Positions 42,484 to 51,634 of a stretch of DNA of 64,000 nt are shown here, in pieces. The DNA is taken from the NCBI RefSeq assembly GCF_021233355.1, contig NZ_CP089507.1:1054001-1118000 (forward strand). Direction: 5' to 3'. Numbering within the stretch: the first letter of the stretch is position 1; every line of letters starts with the position of its first letter. A program made the position numbers and the translations under genes. The stretch is from Luteimonas fraxinea. Its GTDB lineage: Bacteria; Pseudomonadota; Gammaproteobacteria; Xanthomonadales; Xanthomonadaceae. Under the pieces are notes generated by a model. That model did not search any database and was not told the origin of the DNA. It saw nothing but the letters and a program-made list of their open reading frames with translations.

Positions 42484-44757
42484 TCAGTCCCGCGGGCTCT
42501 GCAGCGGCTGCAGCGCGCGGAAGCGGCTGCCGTACTCGTCCGTCAACCTGCGTGCTTCCTGAGGATTGCGCACGATGGTCGGCGTCAGCAGGACGATGAC
42601 TTCGCTGCGCTCGGTACGCGAGCTCTGCCGGCCGAAAAGTCCGCCGAGAACCGGGATTCTGCTGAGCCCGGGGAAACCCGTCGAGACTCGACCGACGTCG
42701 TCCCGGATCAGCCCCGCGAGCATCACCGTATCGCCGGCCTGCACGGCCGCTTCGGTCTTGAGCCGACGCGTATCGATGCGCACGTTGCCCTGCGAATCGG
42801 CGGTGTTCTGTGGCTGCGGCGAACTCACTTCCTGCACGATGTCGAGGAACACCATGCCGTCGCGGGTCACGCGCGGCCGTACCTTGAGGATCGTGCCGGT
42901 CTCGATGTACTGGACTTGGGTGAACTGGCTGTCACCGAGGATCGGGTTCACGCTGCTCGACGAGATCGGGATGCTCGCGCCGACATTGAATTCGGCCATG
43001 GCGTTGTTGCGCACGAACACCGACGGTGACTGCAGGATCTGCACGTCGGTGACTTCATCGAGCGCACTGACGACCGCTGCGGCGTTTCTGCCGAGGAAGG
43101 TCCAGCCCAAGCCTGCAGGACCGGCACCTGTATCGACACCTGTAATGGCGCCGGCGATGCCGGCCCACGTCGTACGGTCCACTGCATTGGGAAGTCCCGC
43201 ATCCGTCACCGCCCGCTCGAAGAACCAGTTCACGCCGTACTGCAGATCGCCACTCAGCGCGACCTCCACTACCTGCGCCTCGATATGCACCTGCGCCGGC
43301 ATGACATCGAGCCGTTCGACGACATCGCGGATCGAGCGCCACGCAGCGGGGGTCGTACGGATCAGGAGCGTGTTGGTTTCGTCGACCGCCGATACACCGA
43401 CGCGGTCGCCTTCCACTTCCAGCGTCACGCTGCTAGGACCCTCCTGCTGTTCGCTGAGCTGCATCTGACCCACGTTGCCGCCACCACCGCTACTGCCACC
43501 ACCGCGCCCCATGCCCGAGCCGCTACCGCGATTGTTGCTGCCGAGTCCGGAACTGCTGCCACTGCCGCTGTCCAAACCGGACGAGCCATCCGTGCCGCCG
43601 GTGCGCAGCGTGTTACCGGTCAGGCCCGGCATCAGCGAAGCCGCATCCTGGCCGCCACTGCTGCCGCTGCCACCGCCGAAAACTTCCGACAGGCGCTGCG
43701 CGAGTTCGCGTGCCTTGATGAACTTGAGTTCATAGGAGAACAGCTTCGGGTCCTGGCCCGCGTTGTCGATGCGCTCCAGCCATTGCTGGATCTCGCCGAG
43801 ATAGTCGGCCTGGGGCGTGATCACCAGCACCGCGTTCGCGCCCTCCAGCGGCATGAAGCGGAACATGCCCGAGACCGGCGATTCGCTGTCCTGGCCGAAC
43901 ACCTTTTCCAGATCGGCGACGACCTGCGTGGCTTTGCCCGACTGCAAGGGGAACACGCCGACCGACATGCCCGACAGCCAGTCGACGTCGAAGATCTCGA
44001 TCGTGCGCAGGTAGTTGTCGAGTTCGGAGCGGCTGCCGGAAATCGTGATGACGTTGCGCGCGTTGTCGGCGGAGACGATCGCGTTCGGGCGCGCGTACGG
44101 CTCGAGCACCTTCTCCATTTCGGTCGCGGAGATGTAGCGCAGCGGCACGGTGCGGACTTCGAAACCGCGCGCGGCGCCGGTGCTGCCGGTGCGCGGCGCG
44201 ACGGTGCCGGTCGCGAGCGCGGTGTCGGCGGCGACGATGTTGTAGCGGCCGTCGCTGTAGATCATGCGGGCGTTGTTCCAGCCCAGCACCATTTCCAAGA
44301 GGCTCAACGCCTGTGCCGCGCTCACCGGCTGCGGCGTCGCAAGCGTCACCGTGCCCTGCACTTCCGGCGCGATGACGTAGTTCTGGCCGAGCATGTCGCC
44401 GAGGATCGCCTTGGCGACGGCGTGCACCGATTCGCCTTCGAAATTGAACGAGGCCTGCCCGCTGGTCGCGCCCAGCGTGGGCGGCGCGGCTGACGCAGCC
44501 CGCTGGTTGAGCACGGTGCCGCTGCCGCGGCGGATCTGCGGCTGCGGACGCTCGTCATCGCCAAGCAGGGGTTGGGTGCGTGCGCCCGTCGCCGATGCGG
44601 TGTCGGCGGAGGAAGTGCCCGCCTCCGCGCCCTGGCGCAGGTCGGCATCGCGGCGCATCGAAGCGGTCGGCGCGGTGGCGCAGCCGGCGAGCAGTGCGAT
44701 GCCGGTACCGAGGGCGATCGCCCGGAGGTGGAAGGCTGGCGTCTGGGAAGGCTTCAT
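42484..44757 (-). CDS. gspD: Type II secretion secretin GspD/XpsD
   Basis: GspD forms the outer-membrane channel of the type II secretion system. The 757-aa protein has a lipoprotein signal (lipobox LLAGC near residue 25), so it does not need a separate pilotin acylation. Domains N0 to N3 follow (N0 starts ASFNFEGESVHAV). The secretin domain has VPVLGGLFG and VIVLLTPTIV, then a short S-like tail. N3 contains a Gly/Ser-rich insertion of about 70 residues (SSGGQDAAS to GGGGNVGQM). It is the last T2SS gene in the operon, as in Xanthomonas xps. Confidence 0.96.
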   Translation of the reverse strand: MKPSQTPAFHLRAIALGTGIALLAGCATAPTASMRRDADLRQGAEAGTSSADTASATGARTQPLLGDDERPQPQIRRGSGTVLNQRAASAAPPTLGATSGQASFNFEGESVHAVAKAILGDMLGQNYVIAPEVQGTVTLATPQPVSAAQALSLLEMVLGWNNARMIYSDGRYNIVAADTALATGTVAPRTGSTGAARGFEVRTVPLRYISATEMEKVLEPYARPNAIVSADNARNVITISGSRSELDNYLRTIEIFDVDWLSGMSVGVFPLQSGKATQVVADLEKVFGQDSESPVSGMFRFMPLEGANAVLVITPQADYLGEIQQWLERIDNAGQDPKLFSYELKFIKARELAQRLSEVFGGGSGSSGGQDAASLMPGLTGNTLRTGGTDGSSGLDSGSGSSSGLGSNNRGSGSGMGRGGGSSGGGGNVGQMQLSEQQEGPSSVTLEVEGDRVGVSAVDETNTLLIRTTPAAWRSIRDVVERLDVMPAQVHIEAQVVEVALSGDLQYGVNWFFERAVTDAGLPNAVDRTTWAGIAGAITGVDTGAGPAGLGWTFLGRNAAAVVSALDEVTDVQILQSPSVFVRNNAMAEFNVGASIPISSSSVNPILGDSQFTQVQYIETGTILKVRPRVTRDGMVFLDIVQEVSSPQPQNTADSQGNVRIDTRRLKTEAAVQAGDTVMLAGLIRDDVGRVSTGFPGLSRIPVLGGLFGRQSSRTERSEVIVLLTPTIVRNPQEARRLTDEYGSRFRALQPLQSPRD

Positions 44758-44767
44758 CGACGGGAGT

Positions 44768-45628
44768 CTAGTCCTGGGCGGAATTGGGTTGCTGTTGCTG
44801 CTGGCGCAAACGTGCGCGCCGTTCTTCGATCCGGCGACGGATCGCTTCGACCTGGGCTTCGGACGGGCCGGCGGCCGGCGCGGCTTCCGGCGTGACACCG
44901 CCACTAGCGTCGACGGGCGTCGTCTGCGGCGCAGCCGCGCCGCGTGGCTGTCCATTGGCGCCAGGCTCCGAGGCGCGGGCCGTGGCGGTGGCACGTCCGG
45001 TCGTGGCGCCCGGACTGCCGGTCGCCGGGGGCGGCGTCGGCGTCGCAGGCGGGCGCGAGGCGGCCTGCGCCGGCGATTGACCATCCGGCGGCGGCGTCGG
45101 CGTCATCGGAGTCGGCGGCTGTCCGCCACTGCCGTCGAACACGCGCAGTTCCAGCGTGCGCGGGCCTTCGGGCGTGGTGAACACCACGCTGCGTGCATCC
45201 ACCGAATCGAGCAGCCAGTTCGAGGCCTCGGGTGGACCTTCGCCGACCTTGAGCCGGATCGATTCGCCGCCGCCATTGGGCTGCAGAATCGCCATCGCGA
45301 AGTCGGGCGTACGCAGCACACTGGTCAACACGTAGTCGAAGCCCGTGCCGGCGCCCTCGCCTTCGTCCTGCGGATCGATGAAGAAGGGATGCGGGCGGCG
45401 GTCGCCGGAGAACAGCGGACGCGCGGCGACCTCGTCGAAGCTCGACAGCGGCGGCGCGGGCGCGATGTCGCCGGGCGCAGGACCGACCGGCGCGGCGACC
45501 ACGCCATCGTCCTCCAGCGTGCCGATGCGACTGCCGAGTCCGGCCAGCGACAGCAGCGCGAACAGCAACGCCCAACCGCCGACCGCGGCGACCAGCCAGG
45601 TGCGCGCGTTGGTGGCATCAATCCGCAT
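44768..45628 (-). CDS. gspN: Type II secretion protein XpsN/GspC-like
   Basis: In Xanthomonas the XpsN protein occupies the role and position of GspC, linking the inner-membrane platform to the secretin. The 286-aa protein has one membrane segment (about 10-30), a homology region with LSSFDEVAARPLFSGDRRPHP, a beta domain with LKVGEGPPEASNWLLDSV, a Pro/Thr-rich linker (about 180-245), and a charged C-terminal helix ending in a glutamine run. ATG at 45628 starts 11 bases inside gspM. No other gspC gene is present in the operon. Confidence 0.85.
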   Translation of the reverse strand: MRIDATNARTWLVAAVGGWALLFALLSLAGLGSRIGTLEDDGVVAAPVGPAPGDIAPAPPLSSFDEVAARPLFSGDRRPHPFFIDPQDEGEGAGTGFDYVLTSVLRTPDFAMAILQPNGGGESIRLKVGEGPPEASNWLLDSVDARSVVFTTPEGPRTLELRVFDGSGGQPPTPMTPTPPPDGQSPAQAASRPPATPTPPPATGSPGATTGRATATARASEPGANGQPRGAAAPQTTPVDASGGVTPEAAPAAGPSEAQVEAIRRRIEERRARLRQQQQQPNSAQD

Positions 45629-46280
45629 CGGCGCCTCCGTTGGCCGCAGCCGGGCGTGCACGCGCGGCGGCATTGGCCGCCGGCGCCGCGCCGGGGGCCG
45701 GCAGCACGTAACCGGACAGATCGAAACTCACATCGACACCGCCACTGGTCGCACCGGCCGCGAGCGTGTGCCGCTGGCTGAGGATGTTGAGGTTGTCGAT
45801 GAACAGCCGCGGCGTGCCGGTCTCCAGCGAGTGCAGCACCGCCGCCAGCTCGGCATTGCCGCAGCGCAGGCGCACCTGCACGGTCGCGCGCGGGTACTTG
45901 TCGCTGCGCTGGCCGGCGATCGGCGAGCGGTTGCTGATCGCGCAGCTGCGATTGCCGGGGCTCGCGTCGAGCACGGCGCTCTCCAGCCGCTGCACCAGCG
46001 CCGCGGTCGCGAGTTCCACGCCGGCCTGCGGCATGAAGCCGGGCGTGTCGTCCATCGCCGCGCGCGCGCGTTCGAGTTCGGCGCGCACCTGCGGTGCCTG
46101 TTCGAGTTCGCGGCGGATGCGCAGCTCGCGTTCCTGCAGCGTGTCGATGCGCGTGCCGAGTTCGCGCATGGGCTGCGTCCACCACGGATGGATCAGCAGC
46201 AGGTATCCCAGCAACAGCACGCCCAGCAGCAGCGCGAGCGCCAGCCAGCGGTCGCGGGCCGACACGGGCCTATCGGGCAT
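45618..46280 (-). CDS. gspM: Type II secretion protein GspM
   Basis: GspM is an inner-membrane platform component that pairs with GspL. The 220-aa protein has one membrane helix (about 12-32), a coiled coil (TLQERELRIRRELEQAPQV), a ferredoxin-like periplasmic domain containing VQVRLRCGNAELAAVLHSLE, and an alanine/proline-rich C-terminus. ATG at 46280 was chosen; a GTG three codons earlier is possible. It overlaps gspL and gspN by about 11 bases each. Confidence 0.88.
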   Translation of the reverse strand: MPDRPVSARDRWLALALLLGVLLLGYLLLIHPWWTQPMRELGTRIDTLQERELRIRRELEQAPQVRAELERARAAMDDTPGFMPQAGVELATAALVQRLESAVLDASPGNRSCAISNRSPIAGQRSDKYPRATVQVRLRCGNAELAAVLHSLETGTPRLFIDNLNILSQRHTLAAGATSGGVDVSFDLSGYVLPAPGAAPAANAAARARPAAANGGADAD

Positions 46281-47460
46281 CGTCCGCACGCACGGGCTCC
46301 TGTGCCGGTGTGGAGGCGGGCGCCGGCGCAGTCGCGGGCGGTACGAGTTCGGCGGTCAGGGTGAAACGGTCGGAGCGCGTGCGCGGATCGTTCTGCAGCG
46401 CGCCGGCGAGCGCGGGTGCGCGCCACAGCGTGGAGCCCGACAGTTGCCCGACTAGCGCAGAGGCTTCGGTGCTCAGACCGATCAGCAACACGCGGTCGCC
46501 TTCGATCGCGGCCTTCTCCAGCGACGTGGAATCCGGCAGCCGGCGCGCGAGTTCATCGAGCACCGCCACTGTCAACGGCCGCGCGGCGCGTTGTGCCTGC
46601 AGGAAGGCCATGCCTTCGCGCAGATCGGTGAGTTGCTGGCGCTGCGCCGAGGCCGCGCGCGCACGTGTGGCTTCGGCGGCGACGCTCGCTTCCAGTGCAT
46701 CGGCGGCGGCGCTGCGGTTCTCGCGCATCTGCCACAGGCCGAACGCGGTCAGCAGCACCGCGATGCCGAGGATCATCAGCTGCACGCGACGTTGTGGATC
46801 TTCGCGGCGGCGACGACGCGCATCGTCGATCAGGTTGACGCCCAGCGGGCCGGCGTCGCCGGCAAGATCGATACCGGCCAGCATCGGCGCCAGCGGGCCG
46901 AGCGCGGCGAGTTGCGCGTCGATCGCGGCGCGCGGCACCACCACCAGTTCCACGTCGATCTGGCCATCGCCGCGCCGGCCCAGCACGCGGTGGTCGTAAC
47001 GCACGTCAGCGGCGGCGAACGGCGTCTGCCGGTCGATCTCGAAACCCAGCACATCGTGCAGCCGGTCGCCGGCGGCTTCGGGCAGGGTCAGGCGCCGACG
47101 CAGACCGGTGCGTGCGGGCAGCAGCAGCCAGCGCGGCAGATCGATCGTGCGCGGCGCGAGCAGCGCGGCCAGCGGATCGCCGGCAGATTCGTCGAAAGAG
47201 GCGCGCGGCACGCTCGCGAGATCGCGCACGCCGTCGGCGCCCTGCAATTGCAATGCGACATCGCCACCGTTGCCGACCAGCAGCAGACGCCGGCTGGCGA
47301 GGCCGAACAGTTCACGCACACGCGCCGGCAACCAGGCCGACAGCGCCGCCCCCCACCACGACAGGAACGTCCGGACGCGCGCCGACGTGCGGCCGTCCAG
47401 GCGCCAGGCGCGGCGGCCGGGCACGGTCTCGCCCGGAGTTGCGGGTGTCGCGGACATCAT
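46270..47460 (-). CDS. gspL: Type II secretion protein GspL
   Basis: GspL recruits the GspE ATPase to the inner membrane. The 396-aa protein has an actin-like cytoplasmic domain (about 50-215, with LLPARTGLRRRLTLPEAAGD and FEIDRQTPFAAADVRYDHRV), one membrane helix (about 245-263) and a periplasmic ferredoxin-like domain. ATG at 47460 overlaps the gspK stop (ATGA). Another ATG is one codon later. Confidence 0.9.
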   Translation of the reverse strand: MMSATPATPGETVPGRRAWRLDGRTSARVRTFLSWWGAALSAWLPARVRELFGLASRRLLLVGNGGDVALQLQGADGVRDLASVPRASFDESAGDPLAALLAPRTIDLPRWLLLPARTGLRRRLTLPEAAGDRLHDVLGFEIDRQTPFAAADVRYDHRVLGRRGDGQIDVELVVVPRAAIDAQLAALGPLAPMLAGIDLAGDAGPLGVNLIDDARRRRREDPQRRVQLMILGIAVLLTAFGLWQMRENRSAAADALEASVAAEATRARAASAQRQQLTDLREGMAFLQAQRAARPLTVAVLDELARRLPDSTSLEKAAIEGDRVLLIGLSTEASALVGQLSGSTLWRAPALAGALQNDPRTRSDRFTLTAELVPPATAPAPASTPAQEPVRADDAR

Positions 47461-48314
47461 CGTGGTGACGCTCCTTCTTCCCAACGCAGCACGGTGTAGG
47501 CCGTGCCCGGTACGGCGCCACCGCCGGTTCTGACGACTGCCCGCAGCCGCGCGGTCCGCCCCTCCGGAAGCCGCGCCTGGCTCTCGATACTATACGTGCC
47601 GCTACCGCTGCCCAGCAGAGCGCCGGCCAGTTGCGCGGCGGTCGCTTCGCGAGCCGCGAGGATCGGATCGGCCTCGACGCCCATCGCCTGCAGCACGGGG
47701 CCGGCGGCGAACTGCGGATCGGGCGACGGCAGACGGCTGTAGATCGTCAGATACGGCGCGACGGCCTCGTACAGCTCGGGCGTCATGCCGAGCACCTGCT
47801 CGACCTCGGCGACGCTTTCGAACGGCGCGTTCTTGGCGCCGTAGGGCCGCCCCGCGCTGGCATAGTCCGCGGCTTCCGCGCCACCGGTGATCTGCACGAA
47901 ATCGTCGCCATCGCGCCAGTCGACGATTGCGCCGGCGACCTGCACCGCGACGCTCTGCTCGGCGCCGGTGGTCTGCAGCAATGCAGCCAGCAGCAGGCCG
48001 TCGGCGGCATTGAGATCGACCTTGCCGGTCTCGTCGACGATTTCGAGTGCCACGTCGATGTCGTGGAACCGCCAGCCGTAAGGACGTCCGTCGGGCTGCC
48101 ACTGCAGCGCGGGATCATCCATCGCCAGCCGGGTCAACGCGTACTCCAGGCCCGCGCGCGCGGCCTGGTCGCCGGCGACGCCGCGACTGAGCACGCGACC
48201 CTGCTGCTGTTCGATGCGCGCGGTCAGCGCGAACGCACCGACCAGCGCCGCCAGCAACGTGATCAGCCACAGCACCAGCAGCAGTGCGGCCCCGCGATGT
48301 GCGCGCGCATTCAT
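47457..48314 (-). CDS. gspK: Type II secretion minor pseudopilin GspK
   Basis: GspK caps the pseudopilus tip. The 285-aa protein has a prepilin leader RAHRG followed by AALLLVLWLITLLAAL; it lacks the Glu at +5, as GspK proteins typically do. The large globular domain has the conserved VDETGKVDLNAADGLLLAALL and ALVDWRDGD-like (AIVDWRDGDD) segments. ATG at 48314 overlaps the gspJ stop by four bases. Confidence 0.93.
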   Translation of the reverse strand: MNARAHRGAALLLVLWLITLLAALVGAFALTARIEQQQGRVLSRGVAGDQAARAGLEYALTRLAMDDPALQWQPDGRPYGWRFHDIDVALEIVDETGKVDLNAADGLLLAALLQTTGAEQSVAVQVAGAIVDWRDGDDFVQITGGAEAADYASAGRPYGAKNAPFESVAEVEQVLGMTPELYEAVAPYLTIYSRLPSPDPQFAAGPVLQAMGVEADPILAAREATAAQLAGALLGSGSGTYSIESQARLPEGRTARLRAVVRTGGGAVPGTAYTVLRWEEGASPR

Positions 48315-48946
48315 GGCATCGCCACCGGCGCAGCCTGCCCGGTGCCCTGCGGCAGCGTGACCACGAGCGTCGGCCAGGCGCCGTCACGCTCGGTCTCGAT
48401 CTGCACCTCGACCTGCAACGGCAGCGCGGCCGGCCCCCAGCGCTCCTGCCACTCGCCGAGCGCGCCGGCGTCGTCGAAGCCGCGATAGCGCATCCGCAGC
48501 TCGACCAGATCGTCGACCAGCGGCTCGGGCGGGCGCGGACTCGGCGGTTCGATCGTGCGGCCGGTCATCACCATGCCGAAGGCGACCGTCAGACGTTGGG
48601 TACCGCGCACCTCGTCGACCGCGATGTCGTGCAGATGCGGCCCGCCCTGCCCGAGATAATTCGGCAGATCGGCGACGAAGCGCAGGCGCTGCGGTTCGCC
48701 GACGAACTGCGAGATCTCGCCGGTGTTCTCGTCGGTCTGGAACGCGATCTGCTGCGCGGAGGCGATACGCCGGCGCAGAAAGCCTTCGACGGCGCGCATG
48801 CGCTCGCTGCGCTGCGACAGGGCCTCGCCGCGATCAACGGTCGCGGTCGCGGCGCGCAACGTGGTCAGCGCCAGGGCGAGTCCGGCCGCGAGCAGCACCG
48901 TCGCCAGCAGCACTTCGATCAGGGTGAATCCGCGCGCATGCCTCAT
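48311..48946 (-). CDS. gspJ: Type II secretion minor pseudopilin GspJ
   Basis: The 211-aa protein has the prepilin peptidase site MRHARG/FTLIEVLLATVLLA with Glu at +5, and a beta-rich C-terminal domain containing RSERMRAVEGFLRRRI. It forms the tip complex with GspI and GspK. It overlaps both neighbours by four bases. Confidence 0.93.
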   Translation of the reverse strand: MRHARGFTLIEVLLATVLLAAGLALALTTLRAATATVDRGEALSQRSERMRAVEGFLRRRIASAQQIAFQTDENTGEISQFVGEPQRLRFVADLPNYLGQGGPHLHDIAVDEVRGTQRLTVAFGMVMTGRTIEPPSPRPPEPLVDDLVELRMRYRGFDDAGALGEWQERWGPAALPLQVEVQIETERDGAWPTLVVTLPQGTGQAAPVAMP

Positions 48947-49368
48947 GGCATCGGCACTCCGAGCGCATCCGGTTCGCGCAGCCGCAACGTGTGCACCTGC
49001 AGACGCTCGCGCGGACCGCGTTCGCCCCAGTCCACGGCGAGCGCGATTTCGAAAAGTTGCTGGCCGGACGGATCGAGCATTGCAGGCGGCATCGCCGGAT
49101 CGACGTAAGGCGCGATCTCCAGCGTCCAGCGATAGCGCCCGTCTTCGAACTCGCCAGTGGTACTGCCCGGCACCACCGGAATCTCGATGCCGATGCCATC
49201 CAGCAGCGATTGCGCATGCAACGCCGCGCGTCCCGAATCCGCGGCCCAGCGCACCTGGCGCGTGCCATTCGACAGCGTGCCCAGCAACAGCATCAGCGCG
49301 ATGCCCAGCACCGCGAACGCCACGATGACTTCGATCAGGGTGTAGCCGCGCTGGCTGCGATGATTCAT
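48943..49368 (-). CDS. gspI: Type II secretion minor pseudopilin GspI
   Basis: The 141-aa protein has the prepilin site QRG/YTLIEVIVAFAVLG. Tyr replaces the usual Phe at +1, and Glu at +5 is kept. The remainder is a short globular domain. ATG at 49368 gives a seven-residue leader and overlaps the gspH stop by four bases. Confidence 0.92.
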   Translation of the reverse strand: MNHRSQRGYTLIEVIVAFAVLGIALMLLLGTLSNGTRQVRWAADSGRAALHAQSLLDGIGIEIPVVPGSTTGEFEDGRYRWTLEIAPYVDPAMPPAMLDPSGQQLFEIALAVDWGERGPRERLQVHTLRLREPDALGVPMP

Positions 49369-49829
49369 TCGTTCGCGTTCGCGCGGGACAGACGCACTTC
49401 GCCGGTCAGCCAGGCCACGTCCACCTGCCACGCGGCATCGCGCAGCAACACGCGCACACGCCCACCGGTGGCCGCGCCATCGGCGAAGAACAGGATTGCG
49501 CCTTCGCTGTCGTTCGACTGCAGTTCGCGCGCGCCGGTGAACTCGACCGCGAGCGGCTCGGGAATCGTGCCGTGGCGGCCATTGGGCGCCTGCCAGGTAC
49601 GCGCCTGCGGATTGATCACGAAGCGCTGCGGTTCGCCGGTCGAAATCGCCTGTGCCCGCGTGTAACGCAGCTGCGCGGCAATGGTCTTGCTCGTCGACTG
49701 CAGCGCGATGCGATCGAAACCGCCGCTCATGGCGGCGGCCGCCAGCACACCGGTCACGGCGATCAGGCCGACGACCAGCAGCACTTCGAGCAGCGAGAAA
49801 CCGCGGACCCTGGCGATGCGATGCGACAT
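49365..49829 (-). CDS. gspH: Type II secretion minor pseudopilin GspH
   Basis: The 154-aa protein has the prepilin site VRG/FSLLEVLLVVGLIAV and the GspH/FimT-type domain with LRYTRAQAISTGEPQRFVIN. ATG at 49829 gives a ten-residue leader. An 80-bp gap, unlike the overlaps downstream, separates it from gspG. Confidence 0.93.
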   Translation of the reverse strand: MSHRIARVRGFSLLEVLLVVGLIAVTGVLAAAAMSGGFDRIALQSTSKTIAAQLRYTRAQAISTGEPQRFVINPQARTWQAPNGRHGTIPEPLAVEFTGARELQSNDSEGAILFFADGAATGGRVRVLLRDAAWQVDVAWLTGEVRLSRANANE

Positions 49830-49909
49830 CTGGCGCGGCGAAGTTCCGGAGCGGGAGCAGCCCCGGAATCTAGCATCATCGGCGCCGCTTTCCACGGCGC
49901 GGAGACCGC

Positions 49910-50347
49910 TTATTCGTAGCGGATATCCGTGTTCACACTGTCGCCGCCCGGCTTGCGATCTGCGCCGTAGCTGACGATGTCGAACGGCTGGCTGTTGCCC
50001 GGCGTCGCGAACTCGTAGGGCGTGTTCCAGGGATCGCGCAGTTCGGCGTCTTTCGCGTACGGGCCGAGCCAGCCGCTGGCGCCGCCGGGCTGGGTGACGA
50101 GGTCGCCCAGTGAGTTGGGCAGCGTACCGGTGTCCATCTCGTACTGGTGCACCTTTTCGGCCAGCGTCTGCACCTGCGCCTTGGCGAGATTCACGCGGGC
50201 ACGGTCGCCGCCGCCGAGGATGCGGGTCGCGGCGAACGCCACGATGCCGCCGATCAGCACGACGACGAGGATGATCTCGATCAGGCTGAAGCCGCCCTGC
50301 GCGGTGCGCGGGCTGCCGAGGGGACGCGATCTGCGGATGGGCTGCAT
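49910..50347 (-). CDS. gspG: Type II secretion major pseudopilin GspG
   Basis: GspG is the main pseudopilus subunit. The 145-aa protein has an 18-residue leader ending QGG, cleavage before FSLIEIILVVVLIGG, and the calcium-loop region DPWNTPYEFATPG typical of GspG. The leader is longer than in E. coli. ATG at 50347 was chosen because the upstream extension is not conserved. Confidence 0.95.
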   Translation of the reverse strand: MQPIRRSRPLGSPRTAQGGFSLIEIILVVVLIGGIVAFAATRILGGGDRARVNLAKAQVQTLAEKVHQYEMDTGTLPNSLGDLVTQPGGASGWLGPYAKDAELRDPWNTPYEFATPGNSQPFDIVSYGADRKPGGDSVNTDIRYE

Positions 50348-50403
50348 CGACACTGCCTCGTTCAAGAGTCTGGATCGCATTGTATGACGCCGCGCAGCTG
50401 AAC

Positions 50404-51621
50404 CTAGCCGATGACGCTGGTCAGGTCGTAGATCGGCACCAGCACCGCGAGGATCACCACCATCACCACGAGCGCGAGCAGCATCGTGATCGCCGGTACC
50501 AGCGCAGCCAGCATGCGATCGAGCGACGTGCCGGTCTGCTGATCGAAGGTGTCCGCGGTCTTGAGCAGCATTGCATCAAGCGCGCCGGATTCCTCGCCGA
50601 CCTGGATCATCTGGATCGCGAGCCGCGGAAAGCGCTTGCCGCGTCCCAGCGCCGTCGACAGGCCGACACCGTTCTTGACCTCGGATTCGGCCGCTTCCAC
50701 GTCCGCCGACAGCGCGAGATTGCCCAGCACCTTGCGGCCGATGCCGAGCGCTGCGATCAGCGGTACGCCGTTGCGTAGCAGCGTGCCGAGCGTGCGGGCA
50801 ATCCGCGCGGTCTCAATACGAGCAACCAGCGGACCGAAGATGCGCCGCTGCAGCAGCCAGCCATCGAAGCGCAACCGGAATCGCGCATCGCGCAGCTTCA
50901 GCACGAACGCATAGATCGCGATCACCGGCACCGCCAGCATCAGGATCCACCAGTCGCGCACGAACTCGCCGAGACCGAGCACGATCTTGGTGAACACCGG
51001 AAGTTCCGCATCGAGACTGTCGTACATCGCCGCGAACTGCGGCACCACGTAGCCGAGCAGGAACATCAGCGACGCGCCGACCATGACGATCAGGATCGCC
51101 GGATAGATCAGCGCGTTGACTACGCGTCCGCGCAACAGGCGCGCGCTCTCGAGGTAATCGGCAAGGCGCTGCAGCGTGTCTTCGAGGCTGCCACCGGCTT
51201 CACCGGCGCGCACCATGTTCACGTACAGCCGAGAGAACGTGCCGTGCTGGCGTTCGAGCGCGGTCGACAGCGATACGCCGCCACGCACCGCATCACGCAG
51301 CTCGGTGATCGTGCGCTTGGCTTCGGGTTCTTCAGGCAGATCGAGCAGGATCGTCAGTGCACGATCCAGCGGCTGCCCCGCATTGAGCAGCGTCGCGAGC
51401 TGCTGGGTGAACTGCACCAGCCGCTGGCCCGAAAACGGCTTCGGCTTGAACAGCGCCTTCCAGTCCTCGACCGCCCGCGCCTCGCTCGCCGGCCGCGCCT
51501 CGATCGGCAGATGCCCCTGCTCCTGCAGACGCAGCGCAACCTCGGCTTCGCTGCCGGCATCCATCGTGCCGTCGAGCGTTTCACCGCGGGTGTTGAGGGC
51601 TTTGTAGCGGTAGAGGGTCAT
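50404..51621 (-). CDS. gspF: Type II secretion inner-membrane protein GspF
   Basis: GspF is the polytopic platform protein at the centre of the T2SS motor. The 405-aa protein starts MTLYRYKALNTRGETLDG, has two homologous cytoplasmic T2SSF domains (one around TQQLATLLNAGQPLDRAL, the second around TLGTLLRNGVPLIAAL), and three membrane segments. It lies between gspG and the lipoprotein gene; the gap upstream is 13 bp. Confidence 0.96.
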   Translation of the reverse strand: MTLYRYKALNTRGETLDGTMDAGSEAEVALRLQEQGHLPIEARPASEARAVEDWKALFKPKPFSGQRLVQFTQQLATLLNAGQPLDRALTILLDLPEEPEAKRTITELRDAVRGGVSLSTALERQHGTFSRLYVNMVRAGEAGGSLEDTLQRLADYLESARLLRGRVVNALIYPAILIVMVGASLMFLLGYVVPQFAAMYDSLDAELPVFTKIVLGLGEFVRDWWILMLAVPVIAIYAFVLKLRDARFRLRFDGWLLQRRIFGPLVARIETARIARTLGTLLRNGVPLIAALGIGRKVLGNLALSADVEAAESEVKNGVGLSTALGRGKRFPRLAIQMIQVGEESGALDAMLLKTADTFDQQTGTSLDRMLAALVPAITMLLALVVMVVILAVLVPIYDLTSVIG

Positions 51622-51634
51622 GGGAGCGTGTATC

